A DNA stretch of 5,650 bases from an uncultured Spirochaetia bacterium (GTDB taxonomy: Bacteria > Spirochaetota > UBA6919). Positions 1-5,650 of the stretch are shown one piece after another. Location of the stretch: contig CAJXGR010000217.1 of NCBI GenBank assembly GCA_913053665.1, positions 1 to 5,650 on the forward strand, read 5' to 3'. How positions within the stretch are numbered: position 1 is the first letter of the stretch; each line of letters starts with the position of its first letter. The translations under genes and the position numbers were made by a program. The notes under the pieces are model-generated. The model worked only from the letters and a program-made list of their open reading frames with translations. It was not told the DNA's origin and ran no database searches.

Positions 1-397
1 TTATGTGTTCATCAGGCTCAATAATACTGGATAGCTCTGCCCAGGCTTTTTCAACTTTAGCGAGATTGGCCATATCCGCCATGGAGCACCCGGCATCCAC
101 ATCGGGCAAGATCACCTTTTGATCAGAACGCGTAAGCATATCAGCACTCTCAGCCATGAAATGGACGCCACAAAAGACGATATATTTTGCCAGATCGTTT
201 TGGGCGGCCTGTTTTGAGAGTTTCAGGGAGTCCCCTCTAAGATCAGCAAACTGGATGATGGAATCCATCTGATAATGGTGGCCAAGGATGAGTAGATCGT
301 CACCTAATTGCTTCTTGGCTTCATAAATCCTCTGGATGGTCTCATCCTCAGGGGATTGGGTATATTTCTCAGGCAGTAACTGAGTATTAAGATTCAT
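1..397 (-). CDS. nadA: Quinolinate synthase NadA, N-terminal 132 codons (cut by left edge)
   Basis: NadA condenses iminoaspartate with dihydroxyacetone phosphate to quinolinate in de novo NAD synthesis, in the cytoplasm, using a [4Fe-4S] cluster. The visible N-terminus (MNLNTQLLPEKY...) carries family landmarks: GHHYQ at residues 39-43, FADLRGDSLKLS at 50-61, FCGVHFMAESADML at 75-88, and GCSMADMA at 103-110, whose Cys104 matches the first cluster ligand of the long, Bacillus-type NadA. The other two cluster cysteines lie beyond the window. The ATG at 397-395 is favoured because AGGGAG (minus strand, about 408-413) sits at good spacing and a strong promoter lies just upstream. The reading frame is open to base 1 with no stop. 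It is divergent from the methyltransferase gene, and no functional link to it is evident. The family call is firm; the gene is incomplete here. Confidence 0.95.
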   Translation of the reverse strand, partial: MNLNTQLLPEKYTQSPEDETIQRIYEAKKQLGDDLLILGHHYQMDSIIQFADLRGDSLKLSKQAAQNDLAKYIVFCGVHFMAESADMLTRSDQKVILPDVDAGCSMADMANLAKVEKAWAELSSIIEPDEHI

Positions 398-426
398 TCA
401 ATGGGTCTCCCTAGACGGTTCTTATA

Positions 427-455
427 AATATATATGAATGATTTCCTATCGTCAA
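427..455 (-). promoter_or_regulatory. Predicted sigma70-type promoter of nadA
   Basis: On the minus strand, a -35 box TTGACG (455-450) is separated by exactly 17 nt from a -10 box TATATT (432-427). Transcription would begin near 420, giving a leader of about 23 nt that contains the AGGGAG ribosome binding site of nadA. This is the best promoter in the 130-bp divergent gap. No operator for an NAD-responsive repressor was recognised. Prediction from sequence only. Confidence 0.7.
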
Positions 456-527
456 TGCCATTATAGGGTATTACGATTTATTAAAAATCTTGTCAGAAGG
501 AATTGAATAATTACTTATCTTATTGTT

Positions 528-1613
528 GTGAACAGTAGTCATCGATTGATTTTTAGTAATTCCCAAAACATGAGTCCTCTATTGGATGAATCTATCCATC
601 TAATGGTGACATCACCGCCTTATCCTATGATTGCGATGTGGGATGGGATGTTTTCTCAGCAGAACAATGATATAAAAAAGGCCTTGGATCTGAAAGATGG
701 CAATCTGGCGTTTGAGCTTATACATAAGGAATTGGATAGTGTATGGAAGGAGTGCTACCGCGTGCTTCGACCTGGTGGATTTGCTTGTATCAATATAGGA
801 GATGCCACGAGGAAATTGGGCGATACCTTTAAACTTTATTCCAATCACTTCAGAATCTTGCAATATTGCCACCAATTGGGATTTGACACACTCCCTGTCA
901 TTTTGTGGAGGAAGCAAAGTAATGCTCCCAACAAGTTTATGGGGTCAGGGATGTTAGCCGCGGGTGCGTATGTCACACTGGAACATGAATACATCTTGAT
1001 CTTGAGAAAGGGTAGCAAAAGAGAGTTTCACACACTGGCTGAGAAAGAAAATAGAATGGAAAGTGCTTATTTTTGGGAAGAGAGAAATAGTTGGTTTTCA
1101 GATATTTGGGATTTTAAGGGTGTTCGACAGGATTTAAGCAACCGTATCACACGCAGTAGAAGTGCCGCTTATCCCTTTGAGTTAGCCTATCGTTTAATTA
1201 ATATGTACTCGGTTAAAGGAGATACTGTTTTAGACCCATTTCTTGGGACTGGCACAAGCCTTTTAGCCGCCATAGCCAGTGACAGGAATAGTATTGGCAT
1301 AGAATGGGATGTTCATTTCAGGGATGTGATTGTTTCATCTCTTCAGAATACCTGTCAGTCTATGAATACATTTATTCAGAAAAGACTTGATAATCACAGG
1401 TCTTTTATTAAGGAATATCAGAAGACTAAACCTGTGAAATATAAGAATATACACTATCATTTTCCTGTAATGACAAAGCAGGAAACCAAGCTTAAACTGA
1501 ACTATATAAAAGATATTACGTTAGTTGCTAATGACGAGATCATTGTTTCCCATACAGAATATGAGTCCCAACAGATCCCTCCAATGATTTCTCTAAAAGG
1601 CTTTAACTCATAA
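528..1613 (+). CDS. Beta-class site-specific DNA methyltransferase (N6_N4_Mtase family), apparently solitary
   Basis: A 361-residue SAM-dependent DNA methyltransferase acting on an exocyclic amino group of a target base. Catalytic motif IV is TSPPYP at residues 28-33, followed by MIAMWDGMF. The SAM-binding motif I, DPFLGTGTSLLAA at 236-248, comes after it, and this order (IV before I) defines the beta class. Other landmarks are YRVLRPGGF at 77-85, LEHEYILILRKG at 151-162, and the AAYPFELAYRLI helix at 213-224 just before motif I. S-P-P-Y is most often linked to N4-cytosine methylation, but N6-adenine is possible; the target site cannot be read from sequence. The GTG start at 528 places HRLIFSNSQNM close to the N-terminus, as usual for the family, but no Shine-Dalgarno lies at proper distance; AGAAGG at 495-500 is too far. 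The frame is open back to a TGA at 504-506, so an ATT at 510 is an alternative. No restriction gene is adjacent. The roughly 80 residues after motif I were not recognised. Confidence 0.88.
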   Translation: MNSSHRLIFSNSQNMSPLLDESIHLMVTSPPYPMIAMWDGMFSQQNNDIKKALDLKDGNLAFELIHKELDSVWKECYRVLRPGGFACINIGDATRKLGDTFKLYSNHFRILQYCHQLGFDTLPVILWRKQSNAPNKFMGSGMLAAGAYVTLEHEYILILRKGSKREFHTLAEKENRMESAYFWEERNSWFSDIWDFKGVRQDLSNRITRSRSAAYPFELAYRLINMYSVKGDTVLDPFLGTGTSLLAAIASDRNSIGIEWDVHFRDVIVSSLQNTCQSMNTFIQKRLDNHRSFIKEYQKTKPVKYKNIHYHFPVMTKQETKLKLNYIKDITLVANDEIIVSHTEYESQQIPPMISLKGFNS

Positions 1614-1640
1614 TACTTCTGATATTGATTTCTTTCGTGT

Positions 1641-3533
1641 TTATAGAGAAATACCATCCATTCTTTGAGCCTCTATTTTAAAACGTTTTAAGGTGGTGAG
1701 GAGGGATTCCGTTGCCTTGAGTAGTGTATTAGTATAAATGAATTGATCCTCTTCGTCCACATCCTTTTTTCTAAAATACCATAAATCTTCTTTTTGATAA
1801 ATGAACGATATAAATATATATTCACGTTCTAGATTGTTTTTCGCCAAAAGAATATTGCCCATCTGGATGCTTGAGTGATCCAGTTCTTTCAGAATAAGTT
1901 TCAGAAAGCGATGGAGTGCCTTATAAAGTTCATTATAGCTGTCTTTTAACTTATTTAAACCTTGAGAATCCAGTGCCTGGGAATGTTTAAGTTCAGCCAT
2001 TTGATTTAGTTTATCACCTTGGTCATATAGATTATCATGGCGAGATAAATACTTTTCTAAAGCTATATTCGGGATGCCTGGAATGGCTAAACCCGTGTGA
2101 GTAGCATTTAAAAGTAAAGTAGCGTCCTTGTTTTGATATAGAGCGGCATATTCCTCCAGCCACTTATGAAGGTTTTTAAAGATAAAATCTGTTTTGAGTT
2201 GAGGTCTCTCAGAAGCAATAAAGAGTTTTCTTGAATGGACTATCTTATAAAACAAGGTTTCGAGGGTATTTAAACGAGAAGTTGATGAATAAATATATCC
2301 ATCATAAATGGGGGATGAAATTGAATGGCTCATTAAATTGGGGTAACTCAAATCCTGGCCGATTAATAAGATACTGTCAAAACCTAAAAGTCTGGCGATC
2401 TCAATGGCTGTAGTGGAGACCGAACTACCAGATAAAATAGGGGATATTTCGATCTCGGTTTGACCCGTTAGCCAGCCCACAAAAGGATGATTGGGTTGAT
2501 TCATGTGGCAGGAGCTAAAATAATAATGATCGCCTTGAACCCATCGGGGTATTTTAGGAAATACCATGAGATTATAGAAAAGGCTGATAGAATGTTTTTG
2601 GGTTAATCCTAAAAAGTCTTTGAAGTTATGGTATTGTGCATCAGCCGCTACAACAAAGTCCGGGATAATATCACCTTCCAGCAATGGGTTCAAAGCCGTA
2701 TCGGTGGATATGATAACAACATTTTCTTTAAATCTTTCCAGGGCTTTGATGGACATGGCAAGAGAAGGTCCTGCCGACACAATGACAGCTATTTTACCTT
2801 TAAATCGATTGAATAACGCTGAAATATCCCGATGCTTTGAGACCAACACCGAGTTCTGGATAAGATTTTTGAGCCATAGCTTCTCGAACTCCAATGAGGT
2901 CAACTGATTCTGAAATTGCTGTTGAAGGATTGAGTTCACACCCTGCAAAATACTGGTATATTCTTCCTTAAAGATAGAGTATTCACTTTGTAGATAATGG
3001 ATGTGTGTCCCTCGTATGACGGACACTTTAAGGGAACTTATTGCGTAATGAAGCTCATCCCAGAAAGTTTTACCAACAAACAAGATAATACGAGAGTCCT
3101 CTAAAAACTGGAGGTCCGCATGGTGGAGACTAGAGTGGAATATCTCTTCACTATACTCAAAGATAATGATGATACAAGGTTGATCCTTCAACTTCCTTAA
3201 TAATTGTAAGATATGGTATCCATATCCGAGGCCGAAGATCAGAATAAGGGTTGCCTTATCCCTGTTCTCTATATGGACCTGCTTTTCAGCTTCTCTGATG
3301 GGGTCATAGGGGCTGTGGATATAAGTATTCTTATATTTAAGGATGGGGAAATTATTTTTGCTGTAGGCTGGAGAGGGGATTGAATCAGGTGGATTCTGTA
3401 ATAGCTTATCCCACCCCTTTTTCTGAATGACTTTTAGATTATTTTGGTAAAATTGGCCCATGAATGACAAGTTTTGGAAAGGATTATAAACGTAAATTGT
3501 ATTGCAGGACGTAAGTTCCAATTCTAAAGACAT
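1641..3533 (-). CDS. Maf / MptE-like (DUF115, MAF_flag10) family protein, putative glycosyltransferase
   Basis: A 630-residue cytoplasmic-looking protein. The N-terminal part contains a Rossmann-like stretch, FGLGYGYHILQLLRK at residues 100-114, then IIIIFEYSEEIF at 121-132, typical of the Maf N-terminal domain. The DUF115 core starts at about 247 with KIAVIVSAGPSLAMSIKALE, continues with VVIISTDTALNPLLEGDIIPDFVVAADAQ at 272-300, SVSTTAIEIARLLGF at 371-385 and LLIGQDLSY at 389-397, and ends with NATHTGLAIPGI at 476-487. The last ~130 residues are helical and variable. Characterised Maf proteins transfer nonulosonic acid sugars to flagellin; an archaeal relative (MptE) is a pterin diphosphokinase. 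Glycosyltransferase activity is inferred from family only. The start is uncertain: ATG at 3533 overlaps the upstream gene by 50 nt and has no clear ribosome binding site, while Met25 (ATG at 3461) would leave a 22-nt gap. It converges on the methyltransferase gene, with 27 bp between the stops. Confidence 0.85.
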   Translation of the reverse strand: MSLELELTSCNTIYVYNPFQNLSFMGQFYQNNLKVIQKKGWDKLLQNPPDSIPSPAYSKNNFPILKYKNTYIHSPYDPIREAEKQVHIENRDKATLILIFGLGYGYHILQLLRKLKDQPCIIIIFEYSEEIFHSSLHHADLQFLEDSRIILFVGKTFWDELHYAISSLKVSVIRGTHIHYLQSEYSIFKEEYTSILQGVNSILQQQFQNQLTSLEFEKLWLKNLIQNSVLVSKHRDISALFNRFKGKIAVIVSAGPSLAMSIKALERFKENVVIISTDTALNPLLEGDIIPDFVVAADAQYHNFKDFLGLTQKHSISLFYNLMVFPKIPRWVQGDHYYFSSCHMNQPNHPFVGWLTGQTEIEISPILSGSSVSTTAIEIARLLGFDSILLIGQDLSYPNLMSHSISSPIYDGYIYSSTSRLNTLETLFYKIVHSRKLFIASERPQLKTDFIFKNLHKWLEEYAALYQNKDATLLLNATHTGLAIPGIPNIALEKYLSRHDNLYDQGDKLNQMAELKHSQALDSQGLNKLKDSYNELYKALHRFLKLILKELDHSSIQMGNILLAKNNLEREYIFISFIYQKEDLWYFRKKDVDEEDQFIYTNTLLKATESLLTTLKRFKIEAQRMDGISL

Positions 3534-4644
3534 CGCCGCTGGTCAGGAAGCCGTTTTTTGACTGTTTTATAAAAGAGAACTCTTTTTGAACCTCATTTTG
3601 AAGCCTTATTTCTTTTCTATACCCTGTTGTATATTCAATCACAATAGGTTCAATATGATAATTTCCCCTCAGGATTATGTCATGGTCTTTTTTTCCGCCA
3701 ATAATGAATTCCTTTTTCCTTAAACGAGATAAATTAAGAATCTTCTTTTTAGGTTTCGTGGTTTCTTCGTCATAATATTCTATAAAGCCGTGAAAATACT
3801 TGGGTCGTTTTTTGCTGAGAAAATAAAAGTACCCACCGACCCCTCCAAAGAGAAGAAGACCCAAAAGACCTAGTATTATAATAATATTTTGATTAGAAAA
3901 AAATAAACTAAAATCGTTAGTGCCTTTTGGAGTGACTTGAGGGGGAGGAGATTGTTCTTTTATTTCTTGGGTAGAGCGGACCTTATATTTTAATGAGAGT
4001 GGGTGGATCTGTGTTTTAGCAATTCGATTTAGTTTAGTTAATAGTATGTCGCGTGAGTAATATTTCAAGTTTACTAAATGGTTTGCCTTTGGAAGAGTAT
4101 ATAAATGGATTTGCTGGATAGGAGAGAGCATTTTGGATTCATCTGATTGGAAGGTCCGTATGAAGCGATTGATTTTCTTTTCATACTTCTTGTTATTTTT
4201 ATGATTGCTTAACTCTTTGGAATAGATGATGAGCGTATTAGTTTTTGGGCTATCGGAATAATCCTTTTGAATACGTTTGACAGCTTTGTAAAGCATTTTA
4301 AAAAAAGCAGTGTTTGAACCCTTTTCCTTTTGCGACTGAATGGTTTTTGAAATATTCTTTGCAATTCTCGTTGGGTTCTGGATTTTCTTTTTATAAATTA
4401 ACTTTGTTTGATCAGAAAAAGTCACCAATACGATACGATCATTTTTCTTGAGTTTTGGGGTGAGAGTTGATTTTATATGCTGATCGACCAAGTCAAGATA
4501 GTCCTTTTCTTTTGTACCAGGTTTGGATAGGTCAATAGCAAGATAATATAGTTGGGATGTATAGGCTGGGGCACTTAGGAATAAAAAGAAAATAATAAGT
4601 TGTAAGCTTTTGGATAATTTACGATAAACTCTAGAAGCCTCCAT
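3484..4644 (-). CDS. Membrane-anchored protein with extracytoplasmic vWA-like and cytoplasmic FHA-like domains
   Basis: A 386-residue protein of unknown function. Residues 1-27 form a signal peptide or signal anchor: basic start, hydrophobic LQLIIFFLFLSA, possible cleavage after APA. Residues 31-215 resemble a von Willebrand factor A domain: LYYLAIDLS at 32-40, DRIVLVTFSDQTKLIY at 69-84, KGSNTAFFKMLYKAVKRI at 108-125, and TLIIYSKE at 137-144. The metal site looks incomplete: DLSKP replaces DxSxS, and no aspartate follows the LIIY strand. A Pro/Gln-rich linker leads to one transmembrane helix at about 253-276 with SKKRPK after it, which predicts the C-terminus inside. Residues 283-386 look like a degenerate FHA fold: FIIGGKKDHDIIL at 313-325, NYHIEP at 328-333, FLTSGDVFRIGTYVLQY at 366-382. 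The ATG start is supported by AGGTG seven nt upstream. The downstream Maf-family gene overlaps its end, suggesting a joint task at the envelope. Domain calls are by eye. Confidence 0.75.
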   Translation of the reverse strand: MEASRVYRKLSKSLQLIIFFLFLSAPAYTSQLYYLAIDLSKPGTKEKDYLDLVDQHIKSTLTPKLKKNDRIVLVTFSDQTKLIYKKKIQNPTRIAKNISKTIQSQKEKGSNTAFFKMLYKAVKRIQKDYSDSPKTNTLIIYSKELSNHKNNKKYEKKINRFIRTFQSDESKMLSPIQQIHLYTLPKANHLVNLKYYSRDILLTKLNRIAKTQIHPLSLKYKVRSTQEIKEQSPPPQVTPKGTNDFSLFFSNQNIIIILGLLGLLLFGGVGGYFYFLSKKRPKYFHGFIEYYDEETTKPKKKILNLSRLRKKEFIIGGKKDHDIILRGNYHIEPIVIEYTTGYRKEIRLQNEVQKEFSFIKQSKNGFLTSGDVFRIGTYVLQYNLRL

Positions 4645-4651
4645 GAGATAA

Positions 4652-4656
4652 CACCT
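4652..4656 (-). promoter_or_regulatory. Ribosome binding site of the vWA/FHA-like gene
   Basis: AGGTG on the minus strand, seven nt before the ATG at 4644-4642. It supports this start over later in-frame codons and keeps the signal-peptide-like N-terminus in the protein. Confidence 0.6.
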
Positions 4657-4659
4657 AAG

Positions 4660-4678
4660 GAATCATTAAATTTGATTC
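4660..4678. repeat. Small inverted repeat in the predicted leader of the vWA/FHA-like gene
   Basis: GAATCA (4660-4665) and TGATTC (4673-4678) are perfect 6-bp arms around a 7-nt AT-only centre. The repeat lies between the predicted transcription start (~4706) and the ribosome binding site (4652-4656) on the minus strand. It could be a protein-binding site or a weak RNA hairpin just upstream of the Shine-Dalgarno. It is short and AT-rich, so chance is a real possibility. Confidence 0.3.
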
Positions 4679-4712
4679 ATTCCATTCATTTATATTGACT
4701 GTTAAGGAAAAT

Positions 4713-4741
4713 AATATACTTTTATTATGATAAAAGATCAA
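4713..4741 (-). promoter_or_regulatory. Predicted promoter of the vWA/FHA-like - Maf operon
   Basis: On the minus strand, TTGATC (4741-4736) and TATATT (4718-4713) are separated by exactly 17 nt. The start of transcription would fall near 4706, about 60 nt upstream of the ATG at 4644. No other convincing promoter was noticed before the Maf-family gene, so both minus-strand genes are probably transcribed from here. Prediction from sequence only. Confidence 0.6.
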
Positions 4742-4804
4742 CCAGAAAAATAGCAAAAACTATATTATTGAGATTAGCCATCAGTTAGTAAGTCAAAAAA
4801 ATCA

Positions 4805-4844
4805 TGCAATGGCTTAAAGATTAACGATCATCGATTGTAATGGC
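4805..4844 (+). repeat. Direct repeat TGYAATGGC, two copies 31 bp apart, upstream of the LeuA/CimA-like gene
   Basis: TGCAATGGC (4805-4813) and TGTAATGGC (4836-4844) match at 8 of 9 positions and are offset by 31 bp, close to three helical turns. The second copy overlaps the candidate -35 box. This geometry would suit a regulator binding two sites on one DNA face, but the repeat is short and could be chance. Confidence 0.3.
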
Positions 4845-4863
4845 ATTTGTAATTCTTTATATA
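4835..4863 (+). promoter_or_regulatory. Candidate promoter of the LeuA/CimA-like gene
   Basis: TTGTAA (4835-4840) and TATATA (4858-4863) are 17 nt apart on the plus strand. Transcription would start near 4870, only about 15 nt before the ATG at 4885, leaving room for the weak purine-rich GTGGAAAG ribosome binding site but not for an attenuator. AT-rich sequence makes such matches common, so this is moderate to weak. Confidence 0.4.
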
Positions 4864-4884
4864 TTGAGGTCATGAGTGGAAAGA

Positions 4885-5650
4885 ATGAATATCGAGATTA
4901 TGGACACAACTCTTCGAGATGGCGAGCAGATGAAAGACGTTTCTTATACAAGCAACGAAAAGTTAAGTTTGGCTAGACTGTTGCTGGAAGATGTGAGGGT
5001 TAGTCGCATTGAGATTACAAGTGCCAGAGTCTCTGAAGGCGAAAGAAAAACAGCAGAAGCTATTATCGAATGGGCTAAAAGTACTCATCGCGTTGACCAG
5101 ATAGAAATCCTGGGTTTTGTAGACAAGACTAAATCGGTGGATTGGCTTCATGGGGTGGGCTGTCGGAACTTGAATCTCCTCACAAAAGGCTCATTGAACC
5201 ATCTCACCCATCAATTACGTAAGACCAAGGAAGAACATGTCCAGGGGATCAAGGAAACATTGGACTATGCTCAAAAGTATGATATTAATACAAATATCTA
5301 TTTGGAAGACTGGTCCAGTGGAATGAGAAACTCAAAAGACTATGTTCTTTATCTCCTGGATGAATTGAAGGATACATGTATTAAAAGATTTATGTTACCC
5401 GACACATTAGGTATCCTCTATCCCAGTGAGACAAAAGATATGATAAGCGAGATAAGTCAATTGTTCCCTGAACTTCACTTTGATTTTCATGGACATAATG
5501 ATTACGGTTTGGGAACAGCTAATTCTTTGGCGGCCATAGAGGGAGGAGCGAAGGGAGTGCACCTTACCATCAACGGTATGGGAGAAAGGGCGGGTAATGC
5601 ACCTATGGCAAGTGTAGTTGCCGTGATCAATGATTTTTTACCTGAAATTG
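4885..5650 (+). CDS. 2-isopropylmalate / citramalate synthase-like enzyme (HMGL-like TIM barrel), N-terminal 255 codons, cut by right edge
   Basis: This enzyme condenses acetyl-CoA with a 2-oxo acid: 2-oxoisovalerate in leucine synthesis, or pyruvate if it is a citramalate synthase feeding isoleucine synthesis. The catalytic barrel is nearly complete: DTTLRDGEQ at residues 7-15, LLEDVRVSRIEITSARVSEGE at 33-53, LPDTLGIL at 171-178, FDFHGHNDYG at 199-208 and GMGERAGNAP at 231-240. Asp7, His202, His204 and Asn238 fall where the divalent metal ligands of LeuA lie. The LLLEDVRVSRIE and NIYLEDWSSGM segments resemble a subtype I recall from Bacteroidetes and Spirochaetes rather than classical LeuA, so substrate is left open. 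The ATG at 4885 puts the catalytic motif right at the N-terminus. Other upstream starts are blocked by a TGA in frame at 4873-4875. The ribosome binding site (GTGGAAAG) is weak. The C-terminal allosteric domain, if present, lies outside the window. Confidence 0.88.
   Translation, partial: MNIEIMDTTLRDGEQMKDVSYTSNEKLSLARLLLEDVRVSRIEITSARVSEGERKTAEAIIEWAKSTHRVDQIEILGFVDKTKSVDWLHGVGCRNLNLLTKGSLNHLTHQLRKTKEEHVQGIKETLDYAQKYDINTNIYLEDWSSGMRNSKDYVLYLLDELKDTCIKRFMLPDTLGILYPSETKDMISEISQLFPELHFDFHGHNDYGLGTANSLAAIEGGAKGVHLTINGMGERAGNAPMASVVAVINDFLPEI

Larger units (their letters stand above)
4645..4884. other. 240-bp divergent intergenic region, AT-rich, no gene seen
   Basis: This gap separates the minus-strand vWA/FHA-like gene from the plus-strand LeuA/CimA-like gene. 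It holds one predicted promoter on each strand, a small inverted repeat near its left end, and a near-perfect 9-bp direct repeat near its right end. I saw no tRNA, no T-box or other riboswitch, no leucine/isoleucine-rich leader peptide with an attenuator, and no convincing terminator. Confidence 0.6.

Noticed and set aside
490..520. TTGTCA (490-495) with TTATCT (515-520) as a promoter for the methyltransferase.
   Set aside because: Spacing of 19 nt and a poor -10 match; transcription would start at the GTG itself. Kept only as a remote possibility.
612..917. 101-codon minus-strand open frame opposite the methyltransferase.
   Set aside because: Lies entirely within a gene with intact catalytic motifs, and its product shows no recognisable domain; an antisense shadow.
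1628..1652. ATTTCT (1628-1633) and AGAAAT (1647-1652) could form a hairpin at the convergent gene ends and act as a shared terminator.
   Set aside because: The stem is only 6 bp, AT-rich, with a 13-nt loop and no proper T-run; not enough to call a terminator.
2231..2907. Plus-strand open frames of 60-95 codons opposite the Maf-family gene.
   Set aside because: They mirror conserved DUF115 coding sequence and have no domain signature of their own.
528..3533. A restriction-modification system formed by the methyltransferase and the convergent gene.
   Set aside because: The convergent gene is a clear Maf/DUF115 protein, not a nuclease, and lies on the opposite strand in another operon.
4727..4753. 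Tiny plus-strand reading frame ATG...TAG of eight codons (MIKDQPEK) in the 240-bp gap.
   Set aside because: No ribosome binding site at a usable distance, it overlaps the minus-strand promoter, and it is too short to support.
4827..4835. CGATCATCG mini-palindrome upstream of the LeuA/CimA-like gene.
   Set aside because: Only 4-bp arms around one base; expected by chance.
4963..5151. 62-codon minus-strand open frame opposite the LeuA/CimA-like gene.
   Set aside because: Covers strongly conserved barrel sequence on the other strand; composition looks like an antisense shadow.

Overview
The window looks like ordinary bacterial chromosome from an AT-rich organism (roughly 40% GC by eye). My best guess is a spirochaete. 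The reasons are a large MptE-like/Maf-family (DUF115) protein, which in flagellated bacteria goes with flagellin glycosylation, a long-type NadA, and a 2-isopropylmalate/citramalate synthase-like enzyme of the subtype I associate with Spirochaetes and Bacteroidetes. This taxonomic call is inference; there is no rRNA or other direct marker.

Layout. Bases 1-397 (minus) are the first 132 codons of nadA (quinolinate synthase, NAD biosynthesis), cut by the left edge. A 130-bp divergent gap holds a good sigma70-type promoter for nadA. Bases 528-1613 (plus) encode a beta-class, SPPY-type DNA methyltransferase with no nuclease beside it in view. It converges, with only 27 bp between stop codons, on a minus-strand pair. 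The upstream gene of that pair (3484-4644) encodes a signal-peptide / vWA-like / transmembrane / FHA-like protein, and the downstream gene (1641-3533) encodes the Maf/DUF115 protein. As called, the two genes overlap by 50 nt and are probably one operon, driven by a well-formed promoter at 4713-4741. A 240-bp divergent gap follows, and 4885-5650 (plus) is the N-terminal 255 codons of the LeuA/CimA-like acyltransferase, cut by the right edge.

How the genes relate. NadA and the LeuA/CimA-like enzyme are unrelated housekeeping biosynthesis genes on the two flanks. The methyltransferase is probably a solitary modification enzyme. The most unusual item is the membrane protein with an extracytoplasmic vWA-like domain, whose metal site looks incomplete, and a cytoplasmic FHA-like domain, whose phosphopeptide signature looks incomplete. 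It is tightly coupled to a Maf-type putative glycosyltransferase. No mobile element, CRISPR array, tRNA, rRNA or recognisable riboswitch was seen.
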